Assembly (NCBI GenBank): GCA_014727835.1
Contig: WJMT01000014.1
Span: 1-33,703, forward strand
Source: Candidatus Aminicenantota bacterium
GTDB lineage: Bacteria; Acidobacteriota; Aminicenantia; Aminicenantales; Aminicenantaceae
Reading direction: 5' to 3'
Length of the DNA: 33,703 nucleotides
In this document: piece after piece, positions 1 through 8,614 of the stretch
Layout of the letters: every line of letters begins with the position of its first letter
Numbering within the stretch: position 1 is the stretch's first letter
The notes under the pieces: model-generated
Seen by the model: only the letters and a program-made list of their open reading frames with translations
The model's database searches: none
Told to the model about the DNA's origin: nothing
Made by a program: the position numbers and the translations under genes

Positions 1-409
1 CTTTATCTCTGAATTCCGGTTGATAGAAATAGTCAGGAGATTTGGGGGATATGGTGTACCAGTCCACATTAAGGTCTTGGTATCGGGTGGCATTGGTTTC
101 GATCTGGATTTTCATCCCCATTTGCTTGAGTTCCTCTGTCAAAGCTTCCAAATCCTGAATAAGAGGCTCTCCTCCTGTGATGCACACCCATTGTGCCGGA
201 AATTCCTCATGCTCTTTTTTCATTTTTTTCAAAATCTGATTAATTTTTAGTTTTTCCCCTCCTTTCCAGGCATATTTGGTGTCGCAGAAATCGCATTCAA
301 GATTGCATCCGGTCAGTCGTACAAACAGAGTGGGTTGTCCCTGGCGGAGTCCCTCCCCCTGAATAGAGGAGAAGACTTCAGTTATCTTCAGAGTAGGTGG
401 CTGAGGCAT
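1..409 (-). CDS. queE: 7-carboxy-7-deazaguanine synthase QueE (partial, C-terminus outside window)
   Basis: Radical-SAM enzyme that converts 6-carboxytetrahydropterin to 7-carboxy-7-deazaguanine in queuosine precursor synthesis. I translated the minus strand from an ATG at 409-407. About 136 codons lie in the window and the frame stays open to base 1. The N-terminus has the family motif FSSIQGEG (residues 13-20), then the [4Fe-4S]-binding cysteines in the CX3CX2C pattern (C35, C39, C42) and the SAM-contacting GGEP at 79-82. The start overlaps the end of queD by 32 nt, so translation is probably coupled. No strong Shine-Dalgarno sequence is seen, and a slightly different start cannot be excluded. 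Only the C-terminal third or so is missing. Family assignment is secure. Confidence 0.93.
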   Translation of the reverse strand, partial: MPQPPTLKITEVFSSIQGEGLRQGQPTLFVRLTGCNLECDFCDTKYAWKGGEKLKINQILKKMKKEHEEFPAQWVCITGGEPLIQDLEALTEELKQMGMKIQIETNATRYQDLNVDWYTISPKSPDYFYQPEFRDK

Positions 410-725
410 CTTCAGATTCCCAAACAGTGACGCTTTTCACCGCAAATTTCTTTTTAAATTCTTTGAAAAAATGCCGTGATAGGTTCTCGGCTGATGGATT
501 GAAGTCATAGACCTCGTTCAAAAGCGTATGGTCAGGCATGATTTCGGATAAAGCCTGTTTGATGAATTTGAAATCAATCCCGATTCCGGCTTTGTCCAGG
601 TCATTCACCAAAATCTGGACTTCGACCTGGAAAGAGTGTCCGTGGATCCTTTCGCATTTGCCCTCATATTCCTTTAAAAAATGGGCGGCCTGAAACTTGT
701 CTCTGACTTTAAGTATCCAGCTCAT
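378..725 (-). CDS. queD: 6-carboxy-5,6,7,8-tetrahydropterin synthase QueD
   Basis: 115-residue member of the PTPS/QueD family. It converts dihydroneopterin triphosphate to 6-carboxytetrahydropterin, the step before QueE. The zinc ligands are visible as H15 (in AAHF) and H28 and H30 (in HGH). The catalytic cysteine is C24, four residues before the HGH motif as expected, and an acidic WESEDA segment near the C-terminus fits the pterin-anchoring glutamate. Length is normal for the compact bacterial form. The start codon overlaps the queC stop by 4 nt (ATGA type) and the 3' end overlaps queE, so queC-queD-queE form one transcription unit. Confidence 0.95.
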   Translation of the reverse strand: MSWILKVRDKFQAAHFLKEYEGKCERIHGHSFQVEVQILVNDLDKAGIGIDFKFIKQALSEIMPDHTLLNEVYDFNPSAENLSRHFFKEFKKKFAVKSVTVWESEDASATYSEDN

Positions 726-1417
726 AATTTTCCCTCTTTTTCAAGTCTTTTTATAAGATGGTCTTTGAGTCCTGCCTCTTCCCATGCTTTCTGCCGTATA
801 TGGCAGGCAGGACACTTCAGACAAGGGATTTCCCCGCCTGAATAACAGGATATGGAATGAGAATAATCCGCTCCCTGAGAAAGTCCCCATTTGATGATTT
901 CTGATTTTTTCTTTTGGATAAAGGGAGCCTTGAGTTTGAATGTGTTTTCCGAGTGACTGGCTGAAGTTCCAGTGTTGATGCTGGTTTCCATGGCATCAAC
1001 AAATTCTTTTCGGGTGTCCGGATAATCCGGAGAATCGATCACATTGAACCCGCACACGATTTCATAGATACCGTTCACTTCTCCCCAGGCTGCTGCAAAA
1101 GACAGCAGTATTCCGTTGCGGAATGGAACATAAGAGGAGGGGAGGTTTGGAGACTTCTTTTTTTGAGGTGAGTATTCGGGCACAGGTATGCTGTTGTCAG
1201 TCAAGCAGGATCCTTTGATTTGTTTCATATCCAGAGTCAATATGGTTTGGGGGATTCTGATCTTTTTGATCAAATATCGGGACTGTTTGATTTCGATTTT
1301 GTGGCGCTGTCCGTAATCAAAGGTCAAGGCATGAACTTGATCATATGTTTTCTTTGCCCAGAACAATGCAGTGGTAGAGTCGATGCCTCCGGAGAAAAGG
1401 ACCATGCATTTTTTCAT
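722..1417 (-). CDS. queC: 7-cyano-7-deazaguanine synthase QueC
   Basis: ATP-dependent ligase that turns 7-carboxy-7-deazaguanine plus ammonia into preQ0. The N-terminus has the PP-loop motif LFSGGIDST of the N-type ATP pyrophosphatases. The C-terminus carries the zinc-binding cysteine cluster typical of QueC (CYSGGEIPCLKCPAC). The open frame extends to 1495, but the extra 26 residues do not resemble the family. The ATG at 1417 starts MKKCMVLFSGG directly and has a GAGAGGGG-like ribosome site about 9 nt upstream, so I chose it (231 aa). It is first in the queCDE unit and divergent from the repeat protein at 1537. Confidence 0.93.
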   Translation of the reverse strand: MKKCMVLFSGGIDSTTALFWAKKTYDQVHALTFDYGQRHKIEIKQSRYLIKKIRIPQTILTLDMKQIKGSCLTDNSIPVPEYSPQKKKSPNLPSSYVPFRNGILLSFAAAWGEVNGIYEIVCGFNVIDSPDYPDTRKEFVDAMETSINTGTSASHSENTFKLKAPFIQKKKSEIIKWGLSQGADYSHSISCYSGGEIPCLKCPACHIRQKAWEEAGLKDHLIKRLEKEGKL

Positions 1418-1536
1418 TCGTTTTATCCCCTCTCGATGATAGAATATGCCGGGCCTTTTTTCAAGAAGCTTTACTTGAGAAAACCAATTTGTCATAATGT
1501 GTTTTTGTATAAAACAAATGGGATCGGATTCCCCCT

Positions 1537-2385
1537 ATGAATGAAGATAAAAACAAGACCTCCCCGGACAAACCAGCGCCAGAGACGCCTGATAAGGGAT
1601 TTGAACTCCTGGATACCGCTGATAAAGGACAAAATCTTACTGTGCGTGATGACCAGTATGACTATTATTGGATTGCGGATGCTGCAAAGAGGTGCCGGCA
1701 GAAAGGATTTCGATTCCGGCTCATTGATACAGGTCGATTTGAGAAAATAGAGCTGATATGGTTGATCGGCTCCGGATTGGACCTGTATACAGATGATCAA
1801 ACAAGAACAGATTTCAAAGAACTGGAAGAGCTCTCCACCGAGTGCACCAAAGCCCACTCTTTGTGTTCTTATCTTTCAACTGAAAAATGGAATCAAAGCC
1901 AAGACTCTGAGGGATCTGAGTTTTCAGGTCTTTTGACCTTTGCCCGCAGCGGAGCATATATTTATGTGAGCAGTAAAAACGAGAACAGAGACCTCAGCCA
2001 AATCAAGGAGCTTGCTGAGGGTTGTCATGAGAGCGGGACTCATCTGGTTTATTACCATCGCGGACCTGTGGAACCCATTTTCACGGAAATCGGGGATCAG
2101 GGAGCATGGATTCACCTTCCCGCAAAGTCCATGGATCCGGAGCAGAGGCTTTTATTGATAGACACATGTCAGAATTCCCGTCAAAATGGAGGAGGATTGA
2201 TCCTTCATTTGGAAAGAGCTGTGGAATATGACCTGGTCGAGGATTTGATGAACGCAGGCGCCTTTGTTCTATTTCTTTATGGTCATTTTGATTACAAATC
2301 CCCTTTTAAGGAGCTGCAAAAAAGAGCGCGCAGGAAAAAATATGATTCTCGATCTTATTACCTTCAGCATGATTTTTTCTTGTAA
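1537..2385 (+). CDS. orphan protein with about four internal repeats
   Basis: 282-residue protein of no family I recognise. It has no signal peptide and no membrane segment. After a hydrophilic, Pro/Lys-rich N-terminus (1-35) the sequence falls into similar units of about 45-55 residues, near 70-114, 129-173, 180-224 and 230-280, with a half unit at 41-65. Each unit reads as a hydrophobic strand, then Gly-(Ala/Leu)-aromatic/hydrophobic (GLDLY, GAYIY, GAWIH, GAFVL), an acidic loop, a helix usually carrying a Cys, and a second strand. This alternating alpha/beta pattern suggests a repeat or solenoid-like domain, cytoplasmic by default. It is divergent from queC and 122 nt upstream of the V-ATPase operon. 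The ribosome site is weak. The reading frame is convincing; the function is unknown. Confidence 0.8.
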   Translation: MNEDKNKTSPDKPAPETPDKGFELLDTADKGQNLTVRDDQYDYYWIADAAKRCRQKGFRFRLIDTGRFEKIELIWLIGSGLDLYTDDQTRTDFKELEELSTECTKAHSLCSYLSTEKWNQSQDSEGSEFSGLLTFARSGAYIYVSSKNENRDLSQIKELAEGCHESGTHLVYYHRGPVEPIFTEIGDQGAWIHLPAKSMDPEQRLLLIDTCQNSRQNGGGLILHLERAVEYDLVEDLMNAGAFVLFLYGHFDYKSPFKELQKRARRKKYDSRSYYLQHDFFL

Positions 2386-2419
2386 ACAGCCTTCATTCGA
2401 CTAAAATCATCAGAAATTC

Positions 2420-2448
2420 TTTTCAATTGATTCATCTTTCTATATAAT
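2420..2448 (+). promoter_or_regulatory. candidate sigma-70 promoter for the V-ATPase operon
   Basis: TTTTCA at 2420-2425 and a perfect TATAAT at 2443-2448 are separated by 17 bp, in the 122-nt AT-rich gap before the first V-ATPase gene. The -10 is a consensus match and the -35 matches at 4 of 6 positions. The predicted 5' leader is about 50 nt. No terminator-like hairpin is seen between the preceding gene and this site. Confidence 0.45.
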
Positions 2449-2507
2449 CCTATAAAATAAAAAAGAACAGCAGGAAAGTTTTAATACGAAAATAAAAAGG
2501 ACGGGAC

Positions 2508-2867
2508 ATGGAAAAGGACAAAAGAGGCGATTCTCCCTTAAAGGCCTTAAAACAAATAAAAGAAGCTGAGGAAAAATCAAATCAAAATATTCAGCAAGCC
2601 CGGGAGGAAATCACGCAAGAGATCATTCAAGAGGCCCGGCAGGAAGCGGAAGAGATCAAAAACAAAGCCATGAGTGAGGCGAAGGACAAAGCCCGGGAAA
2701 ACAGGAAAGCCATTGTGAACAAAGCGGTTGAGGAAGAAAAAAAGATCAAACAGGATGCCCAAAAGCAAGTGAAAGGCCTTGAGAAAAAAACCGGAAAATT
2801 AAAGAACAAAGCGGTCAAAAACGCTGTAGACCAGATCAAGAAACATTTGGAATCCGGAGAGATTTGA
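2508..2867 (+). CDS. V-type ATPase stalk subunit H/G (NtpF/AhaH-like)
   Basis: 119-residue, strongly charged protein that is almost entirely predicted coiled coil. Lys/Glu/Ala-rich heptads run from about residue 10 to 110, with no membrane segment. In archaeal-type ATPases such a subunit pairs with subunit E to form the peripheral stalk that holds the A3B3 head against the membrane a-subunit. Assignment rests on length, composition and position: it is first in the operon, directly before subunit I, as ntpF is in the Enterococcus operon. Coiled coils align poorly, so sequence alone would not be decisive. Only 3 nt separate its stop from the next start. Confidence 0.8.
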   Translation: MEKDKRGDSPLKALKQIKEAEEKSNQNIQQAREEITQEIIQEARQEAEEIKNKAMSEAKDKARENRKAIVNKAVEEEKKIKQDAQKQVKGLEKKTGKLKNKAVKNAVDQIKKHLESGEI

Positions 2868-2870
2868 TAA

Positions 2871-4796
2871 ATGGCTGTTGCAGACATCCAAAAGGTCCAG
2901 ATCATAGGCCATTCCCAGGTGAAAATGGACTTTCTTTCCTCTTTACAGGAACAGGGCCTCATTCAGATCGAAAGAACTGATTTTGATGAACTGGGCTTGG
3001 ATTCTCCTCCTCAAAAAAAGTCCAAACTGGAACATCATTTGTTTCAGCTTTCTCACACCATTGATTATCTTTCCAAATGGGAACAAAAAGGATTGGCCAA
3101 AAAGATCTTACTGGAAAAGCCTCAACTGTCAGTATCTGACCGAAAAGACATCTTGAAATTTGATTATGAGTCTATTATTGATCAGGTCGAAACACTGGAA
3201 AAAAGCAGGAATGACATCTTATCCAGGAATAAATACCTGGAAAGAGAAATATCTTTTCTCCAACTGTTTGAAAATCTAGATATTCCCATCCAAAACATTC
3301 AGAGTACAGAACTTGTGGAAATGCAGCTGGGCACTCTTCCTCTTCCTGAATTGGAAGTTCTTCAGAACATCCAGGGCACAAAAGAATTGAGTTTTCACAT
3401 CATCCATCAAGGGAAAAGAGAAGTCACCCTATTCATTATGTATTGGAAAGATAATAAAGACACGTTTGAAGAACTGCTGAGAGAGATGTCTTTTGATCCC
3501 TTTTATTTTTCTGAGACGGTGATGGAACAATCCAAGGATTCCGAGCTGGTGATTGATGTCATCAAAAAATTAAAACAGAAAATCAAAAAGGGAGAACAAA
3601 AAGCCGCTGAAATCAATGAGCAGGCTAAAGATCTCAGTTTAAAGTACAGAGAGAAATTGATGCTGGTTTATGATGGTTTGCTGAACGAGCGAAACAAAAA
3701 CAAATTTTCCCATTATATGGGCGAGACAAAAACCGTTTTTTTTCTGGAAGGATGGATCAAAGTTCAAGACATCGAGATATTGACCCAAAATCTGGAGCCG
3801 TATTCGGAATCTGTGGAGTGGTTTTTTCGCCCTCCTCTTCCTGAAGAGAGCCCCCCTGTGATTTTGGACAATCCCCCGGCTGGAAAGCCGTTTGAAATCG
3901 TGACCAAACTGTATGGTCTCCCCAGGAAAGGATCGTTGGATCCCACCATGTATCTGGCTCCGTTCTTTTTTATTTTTTTGGGATTGACCGTGAGTGAGGC
4001 TGGTTATGGACTGCTGGTGGCTTTTCTCAGCCTGCTGTACCTTAAATTTGCCAAACCCAAGGGAGGATTGAAGCTTTTTGTGAGGCTCCTGGTTATTGTG
4101 GGCGTGGCAAATGTTTTTTTGGGGAGTATGGTGGGGGGCTGGTTTGGATTTCCTGTTCCTGAATTGATGGTCATCGATCCTCTCAATGACCCTTTGTCTT
4201 TTCTCATCCTTTCTCTAGTGCTGGGTTTTATACAGGTGTGGTTTGGGACTCTGCTGAAAATGATCTCAGATATCAAACAAAAAAAGTATTTGGATGCCTT
4301 TTTTGTTCAGGGAGGATGGCTGATTTTGCTGCCCAGCCTGGTTTTGTATCTGCTGACGAAAGTCCCGGTTTGGGGGTATGTCACTATTGGAGGTGCTTTG
4401 GGGATCATTCTTTTTGCTTCCCCCAACCGAAATCCTGTTTTGAGGTTTTTTGGAGGATTGTACAGTCTGTATGATATATCCCGTTATCTTTCCGATGTGC
4501 TCTCTTACTCTCGCCTTTTGGCTCTGGGGCTGGCCACCACAGTGATCGCGATGGTGGTCAATACCCTGTGCGAGAGTGCTCTGGGGATTCCCTGGATCGG
4601 ATGGCTGTTTGCAGCCCTGATCTTTGTGATCGGTCACTTGTTTAACTTGGGGATCAGCTTTTTAGGTGGATTTGTTCATTCCATGAGGCTTCAATTCGTG
4701 GAATTTTTCAGTAAATTTTTTGAGGCTGGCGGCCAGCCTTTTAAGCCGTTTCAGCTGGAAAGTGAATACACGGAATTTTTATATAAACAGGAATGA
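2871..4796 (+). CDS. V-type ATPase membrane subunit I (a-subunit)
   Basis: 641 residues, the usual size. The N-terminal half (1-340) is soluble and coiled-coil rich. The C-terminal half (from about 362) has seven or eight hydrophobic membrane segments. It forms the ion path against the rotating proteolipid ring. Two family-conserved arginines are visible: R548 in SDVLSYSRLLALG and R606 in HSMRLQFVEFF. They are 58 residues apart, close to the 56-residue spacing of R573 and R629 in the Enterococcus hirae subunit. Second gene of the operon, with the start chosen 3 nt after the previous stop. Confidence 0.95.
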   Translation: MAVADIQKVQIIGHSQVKMDFLSSLQEQGLIQIERTDFDELGLDSPPQKKSKLEHHLFQLSHTIDYLSKWEQKGLAKKILLEKPQLSVSDRKDILKFDYESIIDQVETLEKSRNDILSRNKYLEREISFLQLFENLDIPIQNIQSTELVEMQLGTLPLPELEVLQNIQGTKELSFHIIHQGKREVTLFIMYWKDNKDTFEELLREMSFDPFYFSETVMEQSKDSELVIDVIKKLKQKIKKGEQKAAEINEQAKDLSLKYREKLMLVYDGLLNERNKNKFSHYMGETKTVFFLEGWIKVQDIEILTQNLEPYSESVEWFFRPPLPEESPPVILDNPPAGKPFEIVTKLYGLPRKGSLDPTMYLAPFFFIFLGLTVSEAGYGLLVAFLSLLYLKFAKPKGGLKLFVRLLVIVGVANVFLGSMVGGWFGFPVPELMVIDPLNDPLSFLILSLVLGFIQVWFGTLLKMISDIKQKKYLDAFFVQGGWLILLPSLVLYLLTKVPVWGYVTIGGALGIILFASPNRNPVLRFFGGLYSLYDISRYLSDVLSYSRLLALGLATTVIAMVVNTLCESALGIPWIGWLFAALIFVIGHLFNLGISFLGGFVHSMRLQFVEFFSKFFEAGGQPFKPFQLESEYTEFLYKQE

Positions 4797-4815
4797 TGAC
4801 AAACAAATATTTATT

Positions 4816-5301
<486 letters not shown>

Positions 5302-5321
5302 TCTGAGTTGAGGATGATCAA

Positions 5322-5738
5322 ATGGGATTGGAAGAGATCTTAAAAAAAATCAGTGATCAAGGAGACGAAGAAGCTCAAAAGATCATTGAGAAAAGCAAGG
5401 AGCAAGCCAGGCAGATCAAAGAAAAAGCAGAGCAGGAAGCTGCTGTGGAGGCAGAACAGTATATGGCCATTCAAAGAAATCAAGCTGAGATGGAATCCAC
5501 CCGGATTATGACTCAAGCCCGGTTAGACAGGAAGATGAAGATCTTGTTTTACAAAAAACAGGTCATTGACGAGGTTCTGGATAAAGCTTTTCAGCAGGCA
5601 TTTAAAGGCAAAAAAGAACTAAAGAAAACAGTTGTCATGAAACAGGGCCAAAAACAGAGCACTCTGGATGAACAGAGGATCAAGGATGAACTCCGCCCTG
5701 CTTTAGAGGGACAGATTGCTGAGGATCTGAAATTATGA
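5322..5738 (+). CDS. V-type ATPase subunit E, shortened
   Basis: 138-residue peripheral-stalk subunit, partner of the coiled-coil subunit encoded first in the operon. Residues 1-95 are a charged helical coiled coil ending in KKQVIDEVLDKAF, as expected for subunit E. The end (STLDEQRIKDELRPALEGQIAE) resembles the last helix of normal E subunits. Typical E subunits have about 185-200 residues, so the middle of the globular head-binding domain appears to be missing, by roughly 50-60 residues. No frameshift is apparent: the frame is open and clean, and the stop overlaps the next start by 4 nt. Assignment relies on both ends and on its place between K and C. Confidence 0.83.
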   Translation: MGLEEILKKISDQGDEEAQKIIEKSKEQARQIKEKAEQEAAVEAEQYMAIQRNQAEMESTRIMTQARLDRKMKILFYKKQVIDEVLDKAFQQAFKGKKELKKTVVMKQGQKQSTLDEQRIKDELRPALEGQIAEDLKL

Positions 5739-6517
5739 ATGCATCCCGCCTGGACTACACTTTTGCCGTGGGGCAGGTGCGTGCTTTGGAGAACAAACTC
5801 ATTCCAAGAGATGTGTTTTTGGAAAGTGCTGAAGAAAAAGATTTTTCGTCGGCCTTAAAGCTGCTCTTTGATGCCGGAACTTTTTTAGAAGAAATGGGTG
5901 AGATCAAAGACACTCATGCACTGGACCTGTTCATTGCAAAAGAACAGGAAGCATTGCTCAAATCCCTGTCTGATCTCTTCCTGGAAAAAGGGATCAAGTC
6001 ATTGATCGAGGAGGAGTATTCCCTTGAGAAAGCTCTCATCAAAGCCAAAGAAACAGGATATTCTTTTCTGATCGATTATGTGCGGCATCAAATCGATTTG
6101 GGTAACCTGAAGATGCTGGCCCGGTTCAAATACTTAGAATTGACCTTGGAAAGACTGGAATCCATTCTTGTTTCAGGGGGATTTCTTCAGACAGACAGGA
6201 TCCTGAAATACCATGGACTTTCTTTTTCTGATATCAATGAGGGATTGAAGCACAGCCCTTATTTTGAGGTGTGGAGCAATGGAATGGATGCGCTGCAGGA
6301 AGACGAAACATTTGTGGAAATGGAAAGAGGTTTTGAGGACTTTCTCATGAGATATCTCAGAAAAGCCCGGTATATTGTGTTTGGGCCTGAGCCGGTTTTC
6401 ACCTATGCCCTTTCCAAAAAAAGAGAGTTTGATCTGTTCCGGATGGTGGGCGTGGGAAAGATGAATCATTTGCCCGCAGATATTTTGAAAAACAGGATCA
6501 GTGAGACTTATGTTTGA
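5735..6517 (+). CDS. V-type ATPase subunit C (d-subunit, AC39 family), short form
   Basis: 260-residue soluble, all-helical funnel subunit that sits on the proteolipid ring and receives the central DF shaft. The most recognisable part is the C-terminus: FGPEPVFTYALSKKREFDLFRMVGVGK, then a short helix ending in NRISETYV, which is the conserved end of the AC39 family. The N-terminal RLDYTFAVGQVRALENKLI also fits. Bacterial and archaeal homologues usually have about 330-350 residues, so this one lacks the equivalent of one helical repeat. The start overlaps subunit E by 4 nt and the end overlaps subunit F. Confidence 0.88.
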   Translation: MNASRLDYTFAVGQVRALENKLIPRDVFLESAEEKDFSSALKLLFDAGTFLEEMGEIKDTHALDLFIAKEQEALLKSLSDLFLEKGIKSLIEEEYSLEKALIKAKETGYSFLIDYVRHQIDLGNLKMLARFKYLELTLERLESILVSGGFLQTDRILKYHGLSFSDINEGLKHSPYFEVWSNGMDALQEDETFVEMERGFEDFLMRYLRKARYIVFGPEPVFTYALSKKREFDLFRMVGVGKMNHLPADILKNRISETYV

Positions 6518-6842
6518 AAAAATCGCTGTGATCGGAGACGCAGACCTGATTATGCCCCTGAAGGCTCTAGGGATCAGGATCTATGCTCCTGAGGATGTTC
6601 ATGAAGCCAGAACATTCATTAAAGAGCTTGAGGAGGAAGAGATCGCTCTTTGCCTTGTCCATGACCGATTTTTAGAGCCTTTGAAAAAGGAGATCATTGC
6701 TTTGGAGAAAAAATTTTGTCCGGTCATTGCAGGATTTTCTGATTACAGAGAGGCCTCGGATATGATCAAAGAAAAGATAACAGAACTTTCCATAAAAGCC
6801 ATTGGCTCGGATTCTTTAGTGAGAGGGAAAGAAAAACAATGA
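6510..6842 (+). CDS. V-type ATPase subunit F (NtpG)
   Basis: About 110 residues forming a small Rossmann-like subunit of the central shaft, which binds subunit D and helps control catalysis. The N-terminus MFEKIAVIGDADLIMPLKALGI matches the family pattern (K-[IV]-[AG]-V-[IV]-G-D-x-D, then F/L-x-x-x-G). A glycine near residue 24 is followed by IYAPEDVHEA. Two starts are possible: GTG at 6501 or ATG at 6510. I prefer the ATG because it places the conserved first strand directly after the start. The gene overlaps the C-subunit stop, and its own stop overlaps the A-subunit start by 4 nt. Confidence 0.88.
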   Translation: MFEKIAVIGDADLIMPLKALGIRIYAPEDVHEARTFIKELEEEEIALCLVHDRFLEPLKKEIIALEKKFCPVIAGFSDYREASDMIKEKITELSIKAIGSDSLVRGKEKQ

Positions 6843-8608
6843 AAAAAGGAACGATTATTAGAACAGCAGGACCTCTGGTGGTTGCTTCCGACTGTCTGGG
6901 AGCAAAGATGTATGATATGGTCAGAGTGGGAGATATCGGACTGATCGGAGAGATCATTGAGCTGAGAGAGGATAAAGCATTTATTCAGGTTTATGAAGAC
7001 ACCACAGGTATCGGACCTGGGGAACCGGTGCTGTTGACAGGGGAACCGTTGAGCGTTGAACTCGGGCCTGGCCTGATCCAATCTGTGTTTGACGGGATCC
7101 AGCGTCCTCTGGATGTGATCAGGGCCAAAGAAGGAGACTTTGTCACCAGGGGAATAGAAGTTCCTCATTTGAACAGAACAAAGAAATGGGATTTCAAGCC
7201 TTTAGTGCGGAAAGGACAGAGCGTGGAGGAGGGAGATTTTCTGGGAGAAGTGGAAGAGACTCCCTTAATCAAACACAAGGTCATGGTTCCTCCGGGAATA
7301 AAGGGCAAAGTGACTCAAATCAAAAAGGGCAAGATGACTGTCCAACAAGAGGCGGCTGTGATTCAGGATCAAGAAGCGGAGCACAAGATCCGGTTGTTTC
7401 AGGTGTGGTCTATCCGTCAAAACCGGAAGGTCAAAAAAAGGATCATGCCCGAGAATCCTCTGGTCACCGGGCAGAGAGTTTTGGATACTCTTTTTCCTTT
7501 AGCCAAAGGAGGGACCGCTTGTGTGCCCGGTCCGTTTGGAAGCGGCAAAACCGTAGTCCAGCATCAGCTGGCAAAATGGTCTGATGCTCAGATCATTGTG
7601 TTTGTTGCCTGCGGTGAGAGGGGCAATGAAGTGGCTGACCTGCTGTTGAGTTTTCCTGAACTTAAGGACCCCTCCACTGGCCGTCCGTTGATGGAGCGCA
7701 CTGTCATCATAGCCAACACATCCAACATGCCTGTGGCTGCCAGGGAAGCCTCCATTTATACGGGAATGACCATAGCCGAATATTTTCGGGATATGGGTTA
7801 TTCCGTTGCTTTGATGGCGGATTCTTCCAGCCGGTGGGCAGAAGCTTTGCGGGAGATATCAGGACGTATGGAGGAGATGCCCGGCGAGGAGGGTTATCCG
7901 GCCTATCTCGCTTCCCGGCTGGCTGAGTTCTATGAGAGAGCTGGGAAAGTGAAGTGCCTGGGTTCTGAGGACAGAGAAGGAGCTTTGAGTGTGATCGGCG
8001 CGGTTTCTCCGCCAGGAGGGGATTTGTCTGACCCCGTGGTTCAGTCCACTCTTAAGGTAGTCAAAGTGTTTTGGGCTCTGGATGATAAATTGGCCAATGA
8101 GAGGCATTTTCCGGCCATCAACTGGCAGAACAGCTATTCCTTGTACGTGGACAACATCAAAGACAACTGGCAGGAGGAAGTGGCTGAAGATTTCACTGAA
8201 ATCAGGCAGGAAGCCATGAAACTTCTGGAAGAAGAATCCGAGCTTCTGGAAATTGCCCGACTGGTGGGTGTGGAATCCCTTTCTGACACTGAGCGGCTGG
8301 TGCTGGAGTCAGCAAAGTCCATCAGGGAAGATTTTCTTCATCAGAATGCATTTCACCCTCAGGACACCTACACTTCTTTGAGAAAACAGTATTTGATGCT
8401 GAGGATCATTATCCATTTTCACAACCTGGGTTTGAATGCTCTTGAGGAAGGGGTGCCTTTCAATGATATCTTCCAGTTGGAGGTCAGGGAGCGGATATCC
8501 AAGATGAAGTTTATTTCTGAAAAAGAACAGGAGGAGGAGGATTCGGTTCATGATGTTTTCATTGAAGTGGACAGATCTTTTAAAGAACTGATAAAGAACA
8601 AAGGGTGA
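6839..8608 (+). CDS. V-type ATPase catalytic subunit A
   Basis: 589 residues, normal for the catalytic subunit. An N-terminal beta-barrel starts at [14 protein letters not shown]. Next is the A-subunit-specific insertion of about 90 residues (around 110-200), then the P-loop GPFGSGKT at 231-238. ACGERGNEV follows and supplies the catalytic glutamate region. [18 protein letters not shown] and the [20 protein letters not shown] block identify the A rather than the B paralogue. It hydrolyses ATP in the A3B3 head to drive rotation. The start is fixed by the ATGA overlap with subunit F. Subunit B follows 6 nt later. Confidence 0.98.
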   Translation: MKKGTIIRTAGPLVVASDCLGAKMYDMVRVGDIGLIGEIIELREDKAFIQVYEDTTGIGPGEPVLLTGEPLSVELGPGLIQSVFDGIQRPLDVIRAKEGDFVTRGIEVPHLNRTKKWDFKPLVRKGQSVEEGDFLGEVEETPLIKHKVMVPPGIKGKVTQIKKGKMTVQQEAAVIQDQEAEHKIRLFQVWSIRQNRKVKKRIMPENPLVTGQRVLDTLFPLAKGGTACVPGPFGSGKTVVQHQLAKWSDAQIIVFVACGERGNEVADLLLSFPELKDPSTGRPLMERTVIIANTSNMPVAAREASIYTGMTIAEYFRDMGYSVALMADSSSRWAEALREISGRMEEMPGEEGYPAYLASRLAEFYERAGKVKCLGSEDREGALSVIGAVSPPGGDLSDPVVQSTLKVVKVFWALDDKLANERHFPAINWQNSYSLYVDNIKDNWQEEVAEDFTEIRQEAMKLLEEESELLEIARLVGVESLSDTERLVLESAKSIREDFLHQNAFHPQDTYTSLRKQYLMLRIIIHFHNLGLNALEEGVPFNDIFQLEVRERISKMKFISEKEQEEEDSVHDVFIEVDRSFKELIKNKG

Positions 8609-8614
8609 TTCAAA

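Noticed and set aside
1461-1478. Hairpin TCAAG-N8-CTTGA followed by an A-rich run on the minus strand upstream of queC, considered as a preQ1-I riboswitch
   Set aside because: The loop is too short for the preQ1-I pseudoknot, the conserved loop and tail bases are not matched, and it lies within the open frame upstream of the chosen start.
722-1495. Longer queC start at 1495
   Set aside because: The extra 26 residues are unlike the family, and the internal ATG at 1417 has a ribosome site and the standard N-terminus.
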